Positions 41,481-52,138 of a DNA stretch of 64,000 bases are shown here, in pieces. The translations under genes and the position numbers were made by a program. The DNA lies in the NCBI GenBank assembly GCA_001599815.1, contig BCIA01000002.1:6793626-6857625 (forward strand). Reading direction: 5' to 3'. This DNA is from Furcasterigmium furcatum. Taxonomy: Eukaryota; Ascomycota; Sordariomycetes; Glomerellales; Plectosphaerellaceae. The notes under the pieces were generated by a model that was given only the letters and a program-made list of their open reading frames with translations, was not told the DNA's origin and ran no database searches. How positions within the stretch are numbered: position 1 is the stretch's first letter; every line of letters starts with the position of its first letter.

Positions 41481-44413
41481 CTTTTCGGAATTGAGGTGAT
41501 GTAAGTTGAGGCAAAGACGGTGTAGCAGAGTTTTGAGACGCCCGGGCCTGTCAAGTGGCAAGGAGGATGACAGGTATCTTGTCTCCTGGGCCGTGCCAAA
41601 ATGTAATTTGCGATTGAGTCGGCGATTTGATTGGCAGAGGGGGCCTCATGAACTTGGAGTCACCGTCGATGTCGAGTCCCCAGTGAAAACTTTGGTGTTG
41701 AGGGAGGCTAATGGGACGTGGCCGAAGTTTTTCCGGGCGGGAGACATTTGGGGATGTGCAGTGCAGTGGGGAAGGTCTTGGTGGGGTTCTTTGACTGTCC
41801 TCAAACAACTTGGTGGTGACATGGCCGCTCTTTTGACCAGAGAAAATCGAAATAGTCCTTTCTGAAGTAAAGGTATTTCAAAATACTGCCAAATCAATTT
41901 ACGAAAATGAACTCTCTGGACGGGTCACGTTGCTGGACCGGCCATCTCTTTGGCGACTCCCCTGACCCCTGCACTACAGCTGTTTTGGGGAGGTGCATTG
42001 CTGGAAGGCCTTGCTTAGTCAACTGGATCGAAGATTGCTGTGACCTTCATCCATCCGAAGGTTTCGACCAAAGTTTGCTTCAACCTCCGTCAATCAATCT
42101 CCGTGAATGAGACGAGCCCACGGCCAGACCCAGAGAATTCCCCCAGTGACCGGAAAACGTGCCGCATTCCATCATCCCACTGGAGTCCCCGACGCCTCCG
42201 ATATGCCTTGGCAAAGCCACAATCGTTAATGGCAGCGACTGTCTGATAAGGCGCGGGCGTCGTACCCAGCATTGGGATGGCGTTGAAGCACGAACAGACC
42301 CTGCGATGATCGAAAGGGGAGATGGATGGCCGCAAGGGCGCTATATCCGCCGGCAACTATGACAGCTTGGCTTCGCAGCAATAGAGCGGGCACTGGCCCA
42401 GTTCGCCGAAGTCACCCACCTCCGCGGAACCGGGGCCTTCCCGGCTCGTGGACGCGGCTCGCGCTCGAGCAGACTTGAAACGACATCGCGATGTGTCTTC
42501 GCAGCTGATGCAAACGGCAGGTCGGTAGGACGTCCATCCGGCCACCAGCGCCCGGTGGCGACGCTGGGCTGCTTGGCTGCCACCACCATCACCAGGCTGG
42601 CGTGGTGATGCCACCGACGACAGTGGTTGCAGTGCATCACGCAACGCCATGCGACGCCGTGGATCAGCAGGGATATCCAGTAGTCGCTGGCCAGATTGTG
42701 CGATTGGCAAATGTGGCTGTCGCTGGCGCAAATTACCCCCGGCCTCGAGGAAAAGCCACTGGCGCAACAGAGCGAGTCATGCCACCAGCAGCGGCCAACA
42801 CGAACGGCGATACTTATGTACGGACTTGTATCAGTGGGCTGGGTGGAGATAATTCCGCAGCCGTCGAGCGAGCTTTACCGGAAGCTGTTTTGGCTGCCCA
42901 CTGATCTGGCCCCGCGCCCTGACGTTGCCAGATCACTATCGGGCCCGAGCCTCTGGTGCCCCCTGGTTCAGTGGCCCCCCTTGCATTCCTGTGCCGTGTC
43001 TGGTTAAGTCCGCAGGGGATGTGTGTCATGGTGCGGGCTCGACTCGGCAAATATCGACACCGGGTTCGTCTGGCCTGGTTCTTGGCGGGCCTCGAGGACT
43101 GGTGGTGGCTGATCTTGATTGACATGACAGGTTGAAGAAGTCGTCGAGGATGGTGGAGGGGGCCGACCTCATTTTTCCTCGTGGCGAAGAAAGGGGCTGG
43201 CTGCCGGTCTGGCTGGGGGCGATCGCCAGCAGCTTTCTTCTTCCCGTCAAACGTCACCGGCGCCGTACCAATCATTGTATGCCGTTGCTTGCACCTGCCA
43301 GAAACGTCGGTGTTCGGCGCAGGCTTCTGGAAGAGAGGCGCAACCACCATGATCGTGCGGTGGCCCGTGGCACCGACGCACCTTTGGCACCGTGGTGAGG
43401 CCGGCTTGGGGTCAGAGTCTTGCAGAGTCGCAGCTCGGTTAGACGTTCGTCCAAACAGACGCCCACGCGAGCATCCATTCCGAGAGGAGGGCTTAGGTGA
43501 GGAAAAGCAAGCAGGGCAGGGCGCCGTCTGCCGCCGGTGGTGGGTTTCGCGTGGTTTCGAGTCGTCCTCTGCCGTCTTTTCCACGTGGAGGAGCCGAGGG
43601 CATTCAGACGCGGACGGCCTTGCCCCCCTGGCTGCCCGGGGGTTGCCGTGTCATTCAGCTGGAGGGGGAGGCTTCTTCGATGAATGGCTGGCTCCTTGGC
43701 TGCTGTATGCCACGCACCGCAGCAGCCCTACTGTGCCGTCCCTCTGTCTATCAAACGCCTCGTTGACAGAAATGCAACGAGGTCCCACCGAGATCGTCCA
43801 GGCGCCACCGTGGAGCCTTCACTCCATGGTGGTTCATTCTGTTCTGCTCTAGTGTCGTGGTAGTCCTGCGCCCTCCCAGATAGCTCACCGGCGCTGGTGC
43901 AACGGCCGAGCACGCCGGCCGTCCCCAAGGCTCACCATGCCCCGTAGACACACCTAACGCCGGGCTTCCCCCTTTCCCAGCTGCCTAGGTCGCCCCCCAA
44001 GTGGCCCCTGTCCCCGGAATCCCGCTCTTCTGGTGGGCACCTCCGGCACGCTTCTTGTCGATATCGCGCGACCCATCCATCCCATGCCGCTCTCCCACCG
44101 TGCTTCCCTACACCCTCCTACTTGATTAACTTTGGCCGGTGGGCGGGTGCGAATGAGATGCTTAAAGCAACACGATCGCCCCGGTGCTTGCCCTGAGTCG
44201 TTCCCCTTTTCCCCCCTTGCGAGGCCATTGAAGCGACGCTCCCTTCTTGCCCCGGCAAGGCTCTTTGAAGTCACCAAATTCACGATTCACATGTGTTTAC
44301 GCCCCTCGCCGCCCCTCCAACAGCGCTGCGAGTCGCCGGCCCTCTACTAAGACAAAGTCGCTGCCGATCTAGAGGCGGGTTCTAGCCGGCCCTTCGCACA
44401 GACAACAGCAGCA
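41481..44413. other. Gene-free region, 2.9 kb
   Basis: Between the divergent ADE2 and rhodopsin-domain genes. Several long open frames occur on both strands (for example near 42.8-43.6 kb) but none has a recognisable domain, start context or intron pattern. It contains the promoters of both genes and may hold non-coding transcripts. Confidence 0.5.
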
Positions 44414-45794
44414 ATGTCGGCCCTCGCTGCGGAATCATGGACCTGGTACGGGCTGACCTGGATGGTGGTGGTCGTCAGGATGTAAGTGGCATCATTTGCG
44501 ATGAACTCTCTTCAGGGACGGTGGACTGACAGCCGCCCAGGATCTCGCGACGCCTCGTCGTCGGATCGCTCAAGAAGCTCCAGGTTGACGACTACATCAT
44601 GCTCTTCGCCATGGTCAGAGAGACCCTACCATTCTACGAGTATTTCTGCGCATACTGACTGACCACCGGTTGCCAGGTCACCGACACCGTCCTCATCGCC
44701 AGCATGAACATCATCTCCCACACGAGCAGCAACCTCATCGACCCCAGCGCAAACGTCATCCTCACGCCCGCAGAGATTTCGGAACGCGAGTTCGGCTCCA
44801 AGATGGTCCTCGTCGTCGAGCAGATGCAGATCCTGACCATCTGGGCCGTCAAGGCCTGCCTCCTGCTCATGTACAACCGCCTGACGTGCGTCTGACCCCT
44901 GATCCCATCCCCCCTGGGTCTCCCCGACTGACAACTCCCAGCATGAGTCTGAGCCAGAACATCGCGGTCAAGGTCGTGGCGGCCTACGCGGCCGTCGGCT
45001 TCGTCGTCATGGAGATCCTCTACCTCGGCGTCTGGTGCAGGCCCTTCACCGAGTACTGGGCCGTCCCGCCCGACAACGTCCAGTGCTCCGCGGCGACCAA
45101 CCACCTCATCACCAACATGGTCCTCAACATCTCCTCCGACATCATGATCATCATCATCCCGATGCCCGTCTTCCTCCAGTCCAGGATCGCCCCCAAGAAG
45201 AAGCTCATCCTGTGCGGCGTCTTCGCCGTCGGCTGCTTCACGATCCTCTCCGCGATCCTCAACAAGTACTACTCCTTCACCGACCCCTTCGGCGCCGACT
45301 GGACCTTCTGGTACATCCGCGAGTCCTCCACGGCCCTCATCGCCGCCAACCTCCCCCTGACGTGGACCCTCTTCCGCCGCGTCTTCAGCCTCAACTCCTT
45401 CAACGAGAAGTCCTCCTACGGCGCCCGCAGCGGCTCCCGCGGCCTCACCGGCCGCTTCGCCCGCTCCGGCTACGGCCGCAACACCCACGTCTCGGCCGCC
45501 GACAACCGCCGCGAAGACGAGGACGCCGGCCCCGGCATCAGCCGCATGGGCAGCCAGGACCAGATCAACCGCGAGTACGCAGACATACCCCTCAAGATCT
45601 ACCAGCACCACGAGATCGAGATCCGGACGGACCACGTCGGCGCCCACGTCGCGCCCGGGAGGGGCGACTCGCCGCCCGACGGGAGACAGGGCGTCGGGTC
45701 GACGGTCCAGGTCACCAGCGGCGGGGCGCGGAGCGACGAGACCTCGTCCGGTCGGTCGGAGGCAGGGGTCGTTAAGGCCGCCCAGGCCGTCTGA
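44414..45794 (+). CDS. Second fungal rhodopsin-domain (PTH11-type) membrane protein
   Basis: Exons 44414-44481, 44541-44613, 44677-44885 and 44942-45794 make 400 aa. All introns are GT-AG, 56-63 bp. The 7-span rhodopsin domain shows RRLVVGSLKKLQVDDYIMLF, EFGSKMVLVVEQMQIL, LLLMYNRLTMSLSQN (formed by the third splice), CRPFTEYWAVPPDNVQCSAA, NISSDIMIIIIPMPVFLQS and WYIRESSTALIAANLPLTW. The cytosolic tail (about 150 residues) is rich in Ser, Arg and Gly, with SRGLTGRFARSGYGR. There is no CFEM domain. It differs clearly from the 34109-35488 protein, so the two are not recent duplicates. Confidence 0.9.
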
Positions 45795-45993
45795 GGAACC
45801 TAGGATAGGAGAAGGCTATGCTGAGAAGTGCGAGGCTGTTGTTTGAATAGATACCCATTCGTTCACGAGTACTGCCCCCTGCATGATGGATATTCTGCAT
45901 GTTGTGATCGCCGCATGGCACCCCTGCCCCCCATGCCGTACCCCGGACGTGATGAATGCCGCTGAATTTGCCAAATCTATGGTAAGTAAGTTT

Positions 45994-47466
45994 TTACATG
46001 TCCGCCCGCATCTCGCTCTTGATCCGCGTGACCGTGCCGGCACCGCCGTACGTCATGCCCGTGTACACCATGGCGACGCTCGCGCCGGCCTCGAGCACCT
46101 TCCTCGCCTGCTGGCCGTTCGTGATGCCTCCCGTGGCGAAGATGACCTTCTGCGGCACGTCGTTCAGGTGCTTCCCCGCGCCCTCGCCCGCGACGGCGGC
46201 CCCCTCCGCCTCGGCCTGCGCCGAGTGCAGCGTCCGCAGGTCGAGCATCTTGCGGTACCGCCCCACGAGGTCCAGCGTGCGCTCGAACATCGCCGGGCCC
46301 GAGTACCCGCCCTCCTCCATGAGGGCCTTCTGCTCCTTCGCGGTCAGCCTGACGCCGGCGGGGACGACGCCCGCGCGGCGCTTGGTCGTGTTGCCGACGA
46401 TGACGCCGTCGACGCCGCTCGCGCACACGGCCTGCACGATGCCCTCCATCTGCGCGGCCTCGTCCTCGTCGGGGGACACCTTGACCATGACCTTGGGCTT
46501 GGTCTTCCTGTCGGCGCGGGCGGCCTCGTCGACGACGGCGCTGAGGAGCTGCGTCAGCGGCTCGACGGCCTGGAGGTCGCGCAGGCCGGGGGTGTTGGGG
46601 CTGCTGACGTTGACGACGAGGACGTCGGCGTAGCGGGCGAGGTGGCGCACGCAGAAGACGTAGTCGGCGGCGACGGCCCAGATGTCCTTGTCGTCGGTGG
46701 CCTTGTTCTTGGCGATCTGCACGGCGAGGAGCCTGCCCTCGGCAAGGCTACCGGGGGGCACGCCGGCTTCGCCGTCGAGGACCTGGGCCTCGGTGAGGCC
46801 GAGGGGGCGGGCGAACTCGCGGACGCGGGACTGGAGGCGGCGGGCCATGGCGGCGGCGCCGTGGGAGTTGAGGCCGTAGCGGTTGACCATGCCGTCGAGA
46901 CCGGGGACGCGGAAGACACGGGGCCGGGGGTTGCCGTCCTGGGGGAAGGGCGTGCAGCCGCCGACCTCGACGACGCCGGCGCCCAGGGCGAAGAGGGCGT
47001 CGGGGATCTCTGCGTGCTTATCGAGGCCGGCGGAGATGCCGATGGGGTTGGAGAGGGTGGTGCCGAAGACGGAGACGGCGAGGGGGGAGGTCTCGGGCGA
47101 GGCGAGGGCGGCGTCGCGCTCCCTGGGATGCAGGTTCAGGGAGTAGAGGGTCTGGAGGGCGGTAGTGCCGGCATGGTGGGCGTCTTCGGCGTCGGGGTAG
47201 AGGAGGCGGATGAGCGGCGGCGCGAGCCAGCGGTGGACGGAGGCGCGGGTGTCTGTGGCGTAGAGGTAGGAGATGTAGAGGGACCCGGCGAGGGCGGTGC
47301 CGTAGAGGACGGTCTTGGCCCCGGAGAAGGACGACGACTCGGAGGACGACGAGGTCGAGGCGTTCCGGCGGGTGGTCTGAGAGGGCAGTCGGGGTCTTTG
47401 CAGCGCGGTTTTGGACGGTCGGAGGGCGAGGTTGGCGCGACTCGATCGCAGACACGCGGACGCCAT
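45994..47466 (-). CDS. Dihydroorotate dehydrogenase (quinone), mitochondrial, class 2
   Basis: Single exon, 490 aa from ATG 47466. The N-terminus is a mitochondrial presequence (Arg/Ser-rich, with SQTTRRNASTSSSS) followed by a membrane segment near residues 50-68 (KTVLYGTALAGSLYISYLYA). The FMN barrel has NPIGISAGLDKHAE, GVVEVGGCTPFPQDGNPRPR, the catalytic serine loop LVVNVSSPNTPGLRDLQ, DGVIVGNTTKRR and IFATGGITNGQQA. Class 2 enzymes oxidise dihydroorotate to orotate and pass electrons to ubiquinone in the inner membrane, the fourth step of pyrimidine synthesis. It is the functional counterpart of yeast URA1, but of the mitochondrial type. Confidence 0.96.
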   Translation of the reverse strand: MASACLRSSRANLALRPSKTALQRPRLPSQTTRRNASTSSSSESSSFSGAKTVLYGTALAGSLYISYLYATDTRASVHRWLAPPLIRLLYPDAEDAHHAGTTALQTLYSLNLHPRERDAALASPETSPLAVSVFGTTLSNPIGISAGLDKHAEIPDALFALGAGVVEVGGCTPFPQDGNPRPRVFRVPGLDGMVNRYGLNSHGAAAMARRLQSRVREFARPLGLTEAQVLDGEAGVPPGSLAEGRLLAVQIAKNKATDDKDIWAVAADYVFCVRHLARYADVLVVNVSSPNTPGLRDLQAVEPLTQLLSAVVDEAARADRKTKPKVMVKVSPDEDEAAQMEGIVQAVCASGVDGVIVGNTTKRRAGVVPAGVRLTAKEQKALMEEGGYSGPAMFERTLDLVGRYRKMLDLRTLHSAQAEAEGAAVAGEGAGKHLNDVPQKVIFATGGITNGQQARKVLEAGASVAMVYTGMTYGGAGTVTRIKSEMRADM

Positions 47467-47759
47467 GTTGGGGAGGGGAGGCCGATGCTGTCCGGCGCTC
47501 AATGGCTCGTTGTGGTGGTGCTGGTGAGGCGGGCAGTGTTGTCGGTCGAGCTTTTGGTTTCGGCTGCGACGAAATTCAGGCGGACAGTGCCATACAGTGC
47601 GAAGAGAACTGTACCAGATCGATGCATAGTGCTTTCCATCTGAGAAAAGGTATAATCATGCTTTCGTCTTTCGTCTATTGTTCTAATGCAACCCAAACAA
47701 ACAGCCAACCAACACCGAAATGGCCCGTTGCCGGCCATGCATATGCACCATGTCTATGT

Positions 47760-48626
47760 CTACGCCTCCATCTTCAGCATCCCCGGAGCGCTCTCCTGCC
47801 TCTTCGCCGGGGCCGGCAGTGCCTCCACGGGCTGCGCCATCTCCATCTTGGCCTCCGCCTCCTCGGCCTGGCGGTTCAAGTAGCTCAGATACGTCTGCCA
47901 CCCGACGGCAAAGAACCCGGCAAACACGCTCCGGTACTCCATCGGGACGAAGGTGAAGCTGAACGCGGTGACGGCCGGCCACAGCTTGCACGAGTTGACG
48001 ATGCTCGTGGGCACGGTCCGCTTGACCCTCTCGACGACCTGCCCCCATCCCTCACCGGCGAGGAGGACCTGCATGCCGAAGAAGTACGAGTTGAATACGG
48101 GCGTGAAGCAGACTTGGTTGACGACGATCTTGACGGCGAGCGAGAAGGTGCGCGACCAGGCGTAGTTGAAGTTCTGCGACAGGAAGATGAACCAGCGGTA
48201 GCTCGGGATCGCGGACAGCCCGCCGATGACGAGCGAGCGCCCCGTCCGCGCGGGCGAGTAGTCCTTGCCGCTCATGTTCTGCGCGGACAGGTCGGCGCAC
48301 AGGTAGATGACGAGGGCGCTGGCGAACTGCGTCCAGTACGGCCGCTTGCGCTGGGCGCGCGCGTAGCCCTCGCCCGCGCGGGTCAAGGGCCCGAGGCGCT
48401 GCCAGAGGGGGACGGTGGCGACGGTGTTGGGCACGGGGATCTCCTGCTCGGCCTTGGGCGGCGGGCTGCTGCCCTGCTGGTTGTTCGAGGGGCCGTCATG
48501 AGGGCCGCCGCTGCCCTTGGATGACTGGGACCGGAGTTGCTGGCTTTGGCCCTGGTGACTCTTTGCGCGGAGCCATGGCGTCGTCTGGCGGCGGAGCAGC
48601 GCCCGGGAAAGTAATGTCGTCACCAT
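47760..48626 (-). CDS. Mpv17/PMP22-family (Sym1-like) mitochondrial membrane protein
   Basis: Single exon, 288 aa. The N-terminus is Arg/Ser/Gln-rich and could be a mitochondrial targeting part. Four membrane segments follow. The family signature is at the C-terminus: KLWPAVTAFSFTFVPMEYRS, then VFAGFFAVGWQTYLSYLN. Earlier conserved pieces are RPYWTQFASALVIYLCADL, RSLVIGGLSAIPSYRWFIFL and VVNQVCFTPVFNSYFFGM. Yeast Sym1 and human MPV17 are inner mitochondrial membrane channels linked to stress and mitochondrial DNA upkeep; peroxisomal PMP22 belongs to the same family, so location is not certain. It lies 293 bp from the DHODH start, tandem on the minus strand. Confidence 0.93.
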   Translation of the reverse strand: MVTTLLSRALLRRQTTPWLRAKSHQGQSQQLRSQSSKGSGGPHDGPSNNQQGSSPPPKAEQEIPVPNTVATVPLWQRLGPLTRAGEGYARAQRKRPYWTQFASALVIYLCADLSAQNMSGKDYSPARTGRSLVIGGLSAIPSYRWFIFLSQNFNYAWSRTFSLAVKIVVNQVCFTPVFNSYFFGMQVLLAGEGWGQVVERVKRTVPTSIVNSCKLWPAVTAFSFTFVPMEYRSVFAGFFAVGWQTYLSYLNRQAEEAEAKMEMAQPVEALPAPAKRQESAPGMLKMEA

Positions 48627-49898
48627 GGCTCGTTGGTGATGTTCCTCAGGTGATCATGTTCTGGTGAGGATTGGAGGTTGTCGAGATTCCGATTCAAGGG
48701 ACTTTGTTTCGCGCCTTGCCACGCCCTTCGGCACTCCGAGTCGGGGCGGCCGATTGTTCCTCGACGGACCGAGCCGGGTCCTGGCTATCGATGTCGTCAC
48801 GTGACGAGAGTATTAGGTGCTCACCTCGGCCCCTCCGAGTCCGGGGCCCACATCCGATCCATTGGCGCTCAGTGTCCTCCAGCTCCTCAGAGTTCGGGGC
48901 TTCAGTGCTCCACGGAGACCCAGAAGAACACGGCCAAAAGAAACCTCCGTCTTACTGCTTCACATTATCTGATCGTCCCTGCTGCGCCCCGGCGCCCCTC
49001 CGAGTCTCGCTGCTTTTAGCCTAAGCAAAGACGAAGCCGCCAGCTGGTGGCTACCAGCCACAGATGCGAGTTCACCGTCGAGCCGCCTCAGTGCAGAGCG
49101 GTATTAGCCACGTCGCGATTGAAGCCGAGGACGCCAGAGAGCTATCTGGGTAGAGGGAGTGCTTAAAATGCCACATGCCAGATTAAAGGTGCTCTAAGGT
49201 TATCCCGCCTCACTGACGAGAGACATATTCTATTTTAAGGTACCTATAACTCTAGAGTAGGGTAGCTAAAAATAAACTCCACACTCAATCAGAGAGCCAA
49301 CAGACCGGTTGTGAGCCAAACCACCACTTAACCAGCGGTGTAATGCTCTCTCAATATTACCTCGACGTTCCGTGTTCAAGAGCGACGACCGCCCTCCTCT
49401 CCATCAAGGCGGCCTCATCTGTCGTAGAGCCTCCTCGAGGCAGAGAGAGACAGAGAAAAACTCATTGAACAAGATTACAAGAACAAACTTGATGTCGGTT
49501 CCCACAACTGCATGGGACGCACTTAGGCTCCGAAGACAACCGTTCGTGATTCGAAGGGGCAGAAAGTGTACAAGAATCTGGATGCCTAAAGCTCACAGCA
49601 GTCAATTGACTGATAGAAGGCAGATGAAACCGGGAATGATGCGTTGCGGTAAAACTACTGTACTTTGAGCTTCCTAATCAGTCCGTACCCCTGGCCGTGA
49701 TCGGTGATCCTGCAGAATCTCACTCCGTTTGTGGAAGGAGGTTGCATCGAAAGACCAGGATTAAACAAGGTGAGTTGCCACTGAGTTCCCCGCGCTCGGT
49801 CATCTCTCAGCGAGTCCGTCCCTGAACATAAAGAAGGGCGAGATGCACCATCCCACACCTGGCAACTTGAAATCCGGTGCTATATTGTCCGCCAAGTC
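48627..49898. other. Intergenic region between Mpv17 and amidase genes
   Basis: About 1.3 kb between divergent genes. AT-rich towards the middle (about 49.2-49.35 kb). No gene supported. Confidence 0.5.
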
Positions 49899-51703
49899 AT
49901 GTCTCTCCGCCGCGTACTCCTCGCAGCTCCGGCCCTAGTCCTGACGATCTCTCACGCCGCCTCGGCGCTGGCCAGTTTGTGTCCCGCCGCGCGCGTCATC
50001 TCGTCAGATGATCCCAATTGCTGACCCTCGTCCGTCCCCTCAGTCAATGGCCAGGAGTTCCCCAGCCTCATCAACGTCACCATTGACGACCTCAGCCAGG
50101 GTCTCAAGGCCGGCCTCTTCACCAGCGTCGACCTTGTGGAGGCATACCTCGCCCGCATCGAGGAAGTCAACGATGAATTCAAAGCGGTCACGGAGATCAA
50201 TCCCGATGCGTTGTCCATCGCGGCCGAGCTGGATGCCCAGCGCGCAAACGGCGTCGTCCTCGGCCCGCTGCACGGCATCCCCATCCTGGTCAAGGACAAC
50301 ATCGCGACCAGGGACGGGATGAACACCACAGCCGGGTCATGGGCGCTCGTCGGCGCCGAGGTGCCGGAGGACAGCTTTGTGACGAAGAAGCTGCGAGAGG
50401 GTGGCGCTGTGATCCTGGGCAAGGCGAACATGAGCCAGTGGGCGATGGCCCGCAGCTCGAACTCGAGTAATGGGTGGTCGGCGTACGGAGGCCAGGGCAC
50501 GGGTGCTTACTATCCAGGCATGGATCCGTACGGCAGCTCGAGCGGGAGCGGCGTCGCGACGGCCCTGGGACTGTCCCTTGCGGCGCTCGGTACTGAGGTC
50601 AGTTCCCATTCCCTTGTGAACAGATGACTTGGCCAGAACTGAATGCTCTCGGACCAAAAGACCATCGGCTCCATCATTGCTCCTGCCCAGCGTAGTAACC
50701 TCGTCGGTATCAAGCCGACCGTCGGGCTCACTTCTCGACATCTCGTGATCCCCATCAGCGAGCACCAGGACACCGTTGGCCCCATGGCACGAACGGTCAA
50801 GGACGCGGCCGCCGTGCTCGGCGCCATTGCAGGTATCGACCCCAGCGACAACTACACCTCGGCAATCCCCAACTGCGGCAAGATTCCAGACTACGTCGCC
50901 GCGTGTGACGAAGGCGCTCTCAGGGGCGCGCGCATCGGAGTCCCGTGGAACTTCCTCGAGCCCTTCATCGAGGATGATCCCCAGTGGGACGCGTTCTACG
51001 AAGCATTGGACTTTATGGCAGCCGAGGGCGCGGAGGTCGTGGACGCAAACTTCACCGTCCCGTTCCCGGAGACCACGCTGCTCGTTCTGGAGGTCGACCT
51101 GCTCACGAACCTGGCCGAGTACTTTGCCGAGCTGTCCCATAACCCTTATGGGATTGCCGATCTGGAAGAGCTGAGGGCGTTCACGCAGAATCACACTCTC
51201 GAGGAATATCCCGACAGGGACACGGCGATCTGGGACGGCGCCCTCGAGAGGGGCTTCGACAACACGGACATCAGGTTCTGGGAGGCTCTGCAGCAGAACT
51301 ACTACTGGGGCGGAGAGGGAGGGCTCCTCGGCGCGGTGGAGAGGAATGACCTGGACGCCGTCGTGCTGCCCACGGACTGGGCTGGCGGGCCGGCTGCTCT
51401 CAGGGGGGCGCCAGTCATCACGGTGCCGTTGGGATTCTGGCCTGAAGACACCGAGGTTGAGATGGACGAGAGGGGCCTGGTGTGGAGTGGACCGAACATA
51501 CCGTAAGTAAAGCTCCGAACATACATCACCTGGGTACTGACAGGTGGGATGACAGGTTCGGCATCAGCTTTCTCGGCGGTCTCTTCACGGAGGAGACGCT
51601 AGTTGCGCTGGCTTATGCGTTCGAGCAAAAGACGCATGGCAGGGACAAGGTACAGCCGTACGTGGTTCCCCAGGCTGAGATTGGTGAGCTTGCCGGGTTC
51701 TGA
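49899..51703 (+). CDS. Secreted amidase (amidase-signature family)
   Basis: Exons 49899-49974, 50044-50597, 50661-51502 and 51556-51703 give 539 aa. A signal peptide (RRVLLAAPALVLTISHAASA) is encoded mainly by exon 1. The Ser-cisSer-Lys catalytic set is visible: the Lys in PLHGIPILVKDNIATRDGM, the cis-Ser in GSSSGSGVATALGLS, and the nucleophile Ser in LGTETIGSIIAPA, formed at the exon 2/3 junction. In many family members the motif is TETDGSI; here Asp is replaced by Ile. GLTSRHLVIPISEHQDTVGPM and DAVVLPTDW are further family blocks. Such enzymes hydrolyse amide bonds; export suggests an extracellular or vacuolar role in nitrogen scavenging. Confidence 0.92.
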
Positions 51704-52138
51704 AAAGGAGGGAAAGTGGTGATCTAGTGACACGACTATGCTTGCAACCTTGTAGTCAGTCGATCCTCAATATTTACGCTAAGCCATGTAATAATTTAGT
51801 AGAGCGCAATCATCCAACCGCCCTGAGATTAGTGTCAAGGAGTGGAATAGTTATCCACTGTCAACCTCAGCAGTGAATTGTCGTTGTGTGACTTGAACTA
51901 TGAGTAATTCCCTGAGGTGTGGCTGAGCTTGGACTGAGTCGAGCTGAGCAGAAAATTGAAGAGCGGCAAGGGCGCTAACTTGATTAACCAGCGCCATGAG
52001 GATCCTAATTACCAAGCGAGGAGACCCCTGGCGAAGGCCTGGGCTCGGCCCTTGAATATCAAGCAAAGGACCGCCGCTTGGCAGGGCCAGGAGCCCAGTC
52101 CCAGAGATCTCGGCGCGATCTCGTCCTCCTGCTCGACC
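51704..52138. other. Intergenic region
   Basis: 435 bp, tandem genes. An in-frame extension of the next gene back to 51956 is open but is not a signal peptide, so it is treated as leader. Confidence 0.5.

Noticed and set aside
42814..43584. 256-aa minus-strand frame
   Set aside because: Rich in Arg, Pro and Thr with no recognisable motif; overlapped by an equally long plus-strand frame.
45883..47643. 586-aa open frame on the plus strand
   Set aside because: Antisense to dihydroorotate dehydrogenase; Gly/Val/Arg-rich translation typical of a shadow frame in GC-rich coding DNA.
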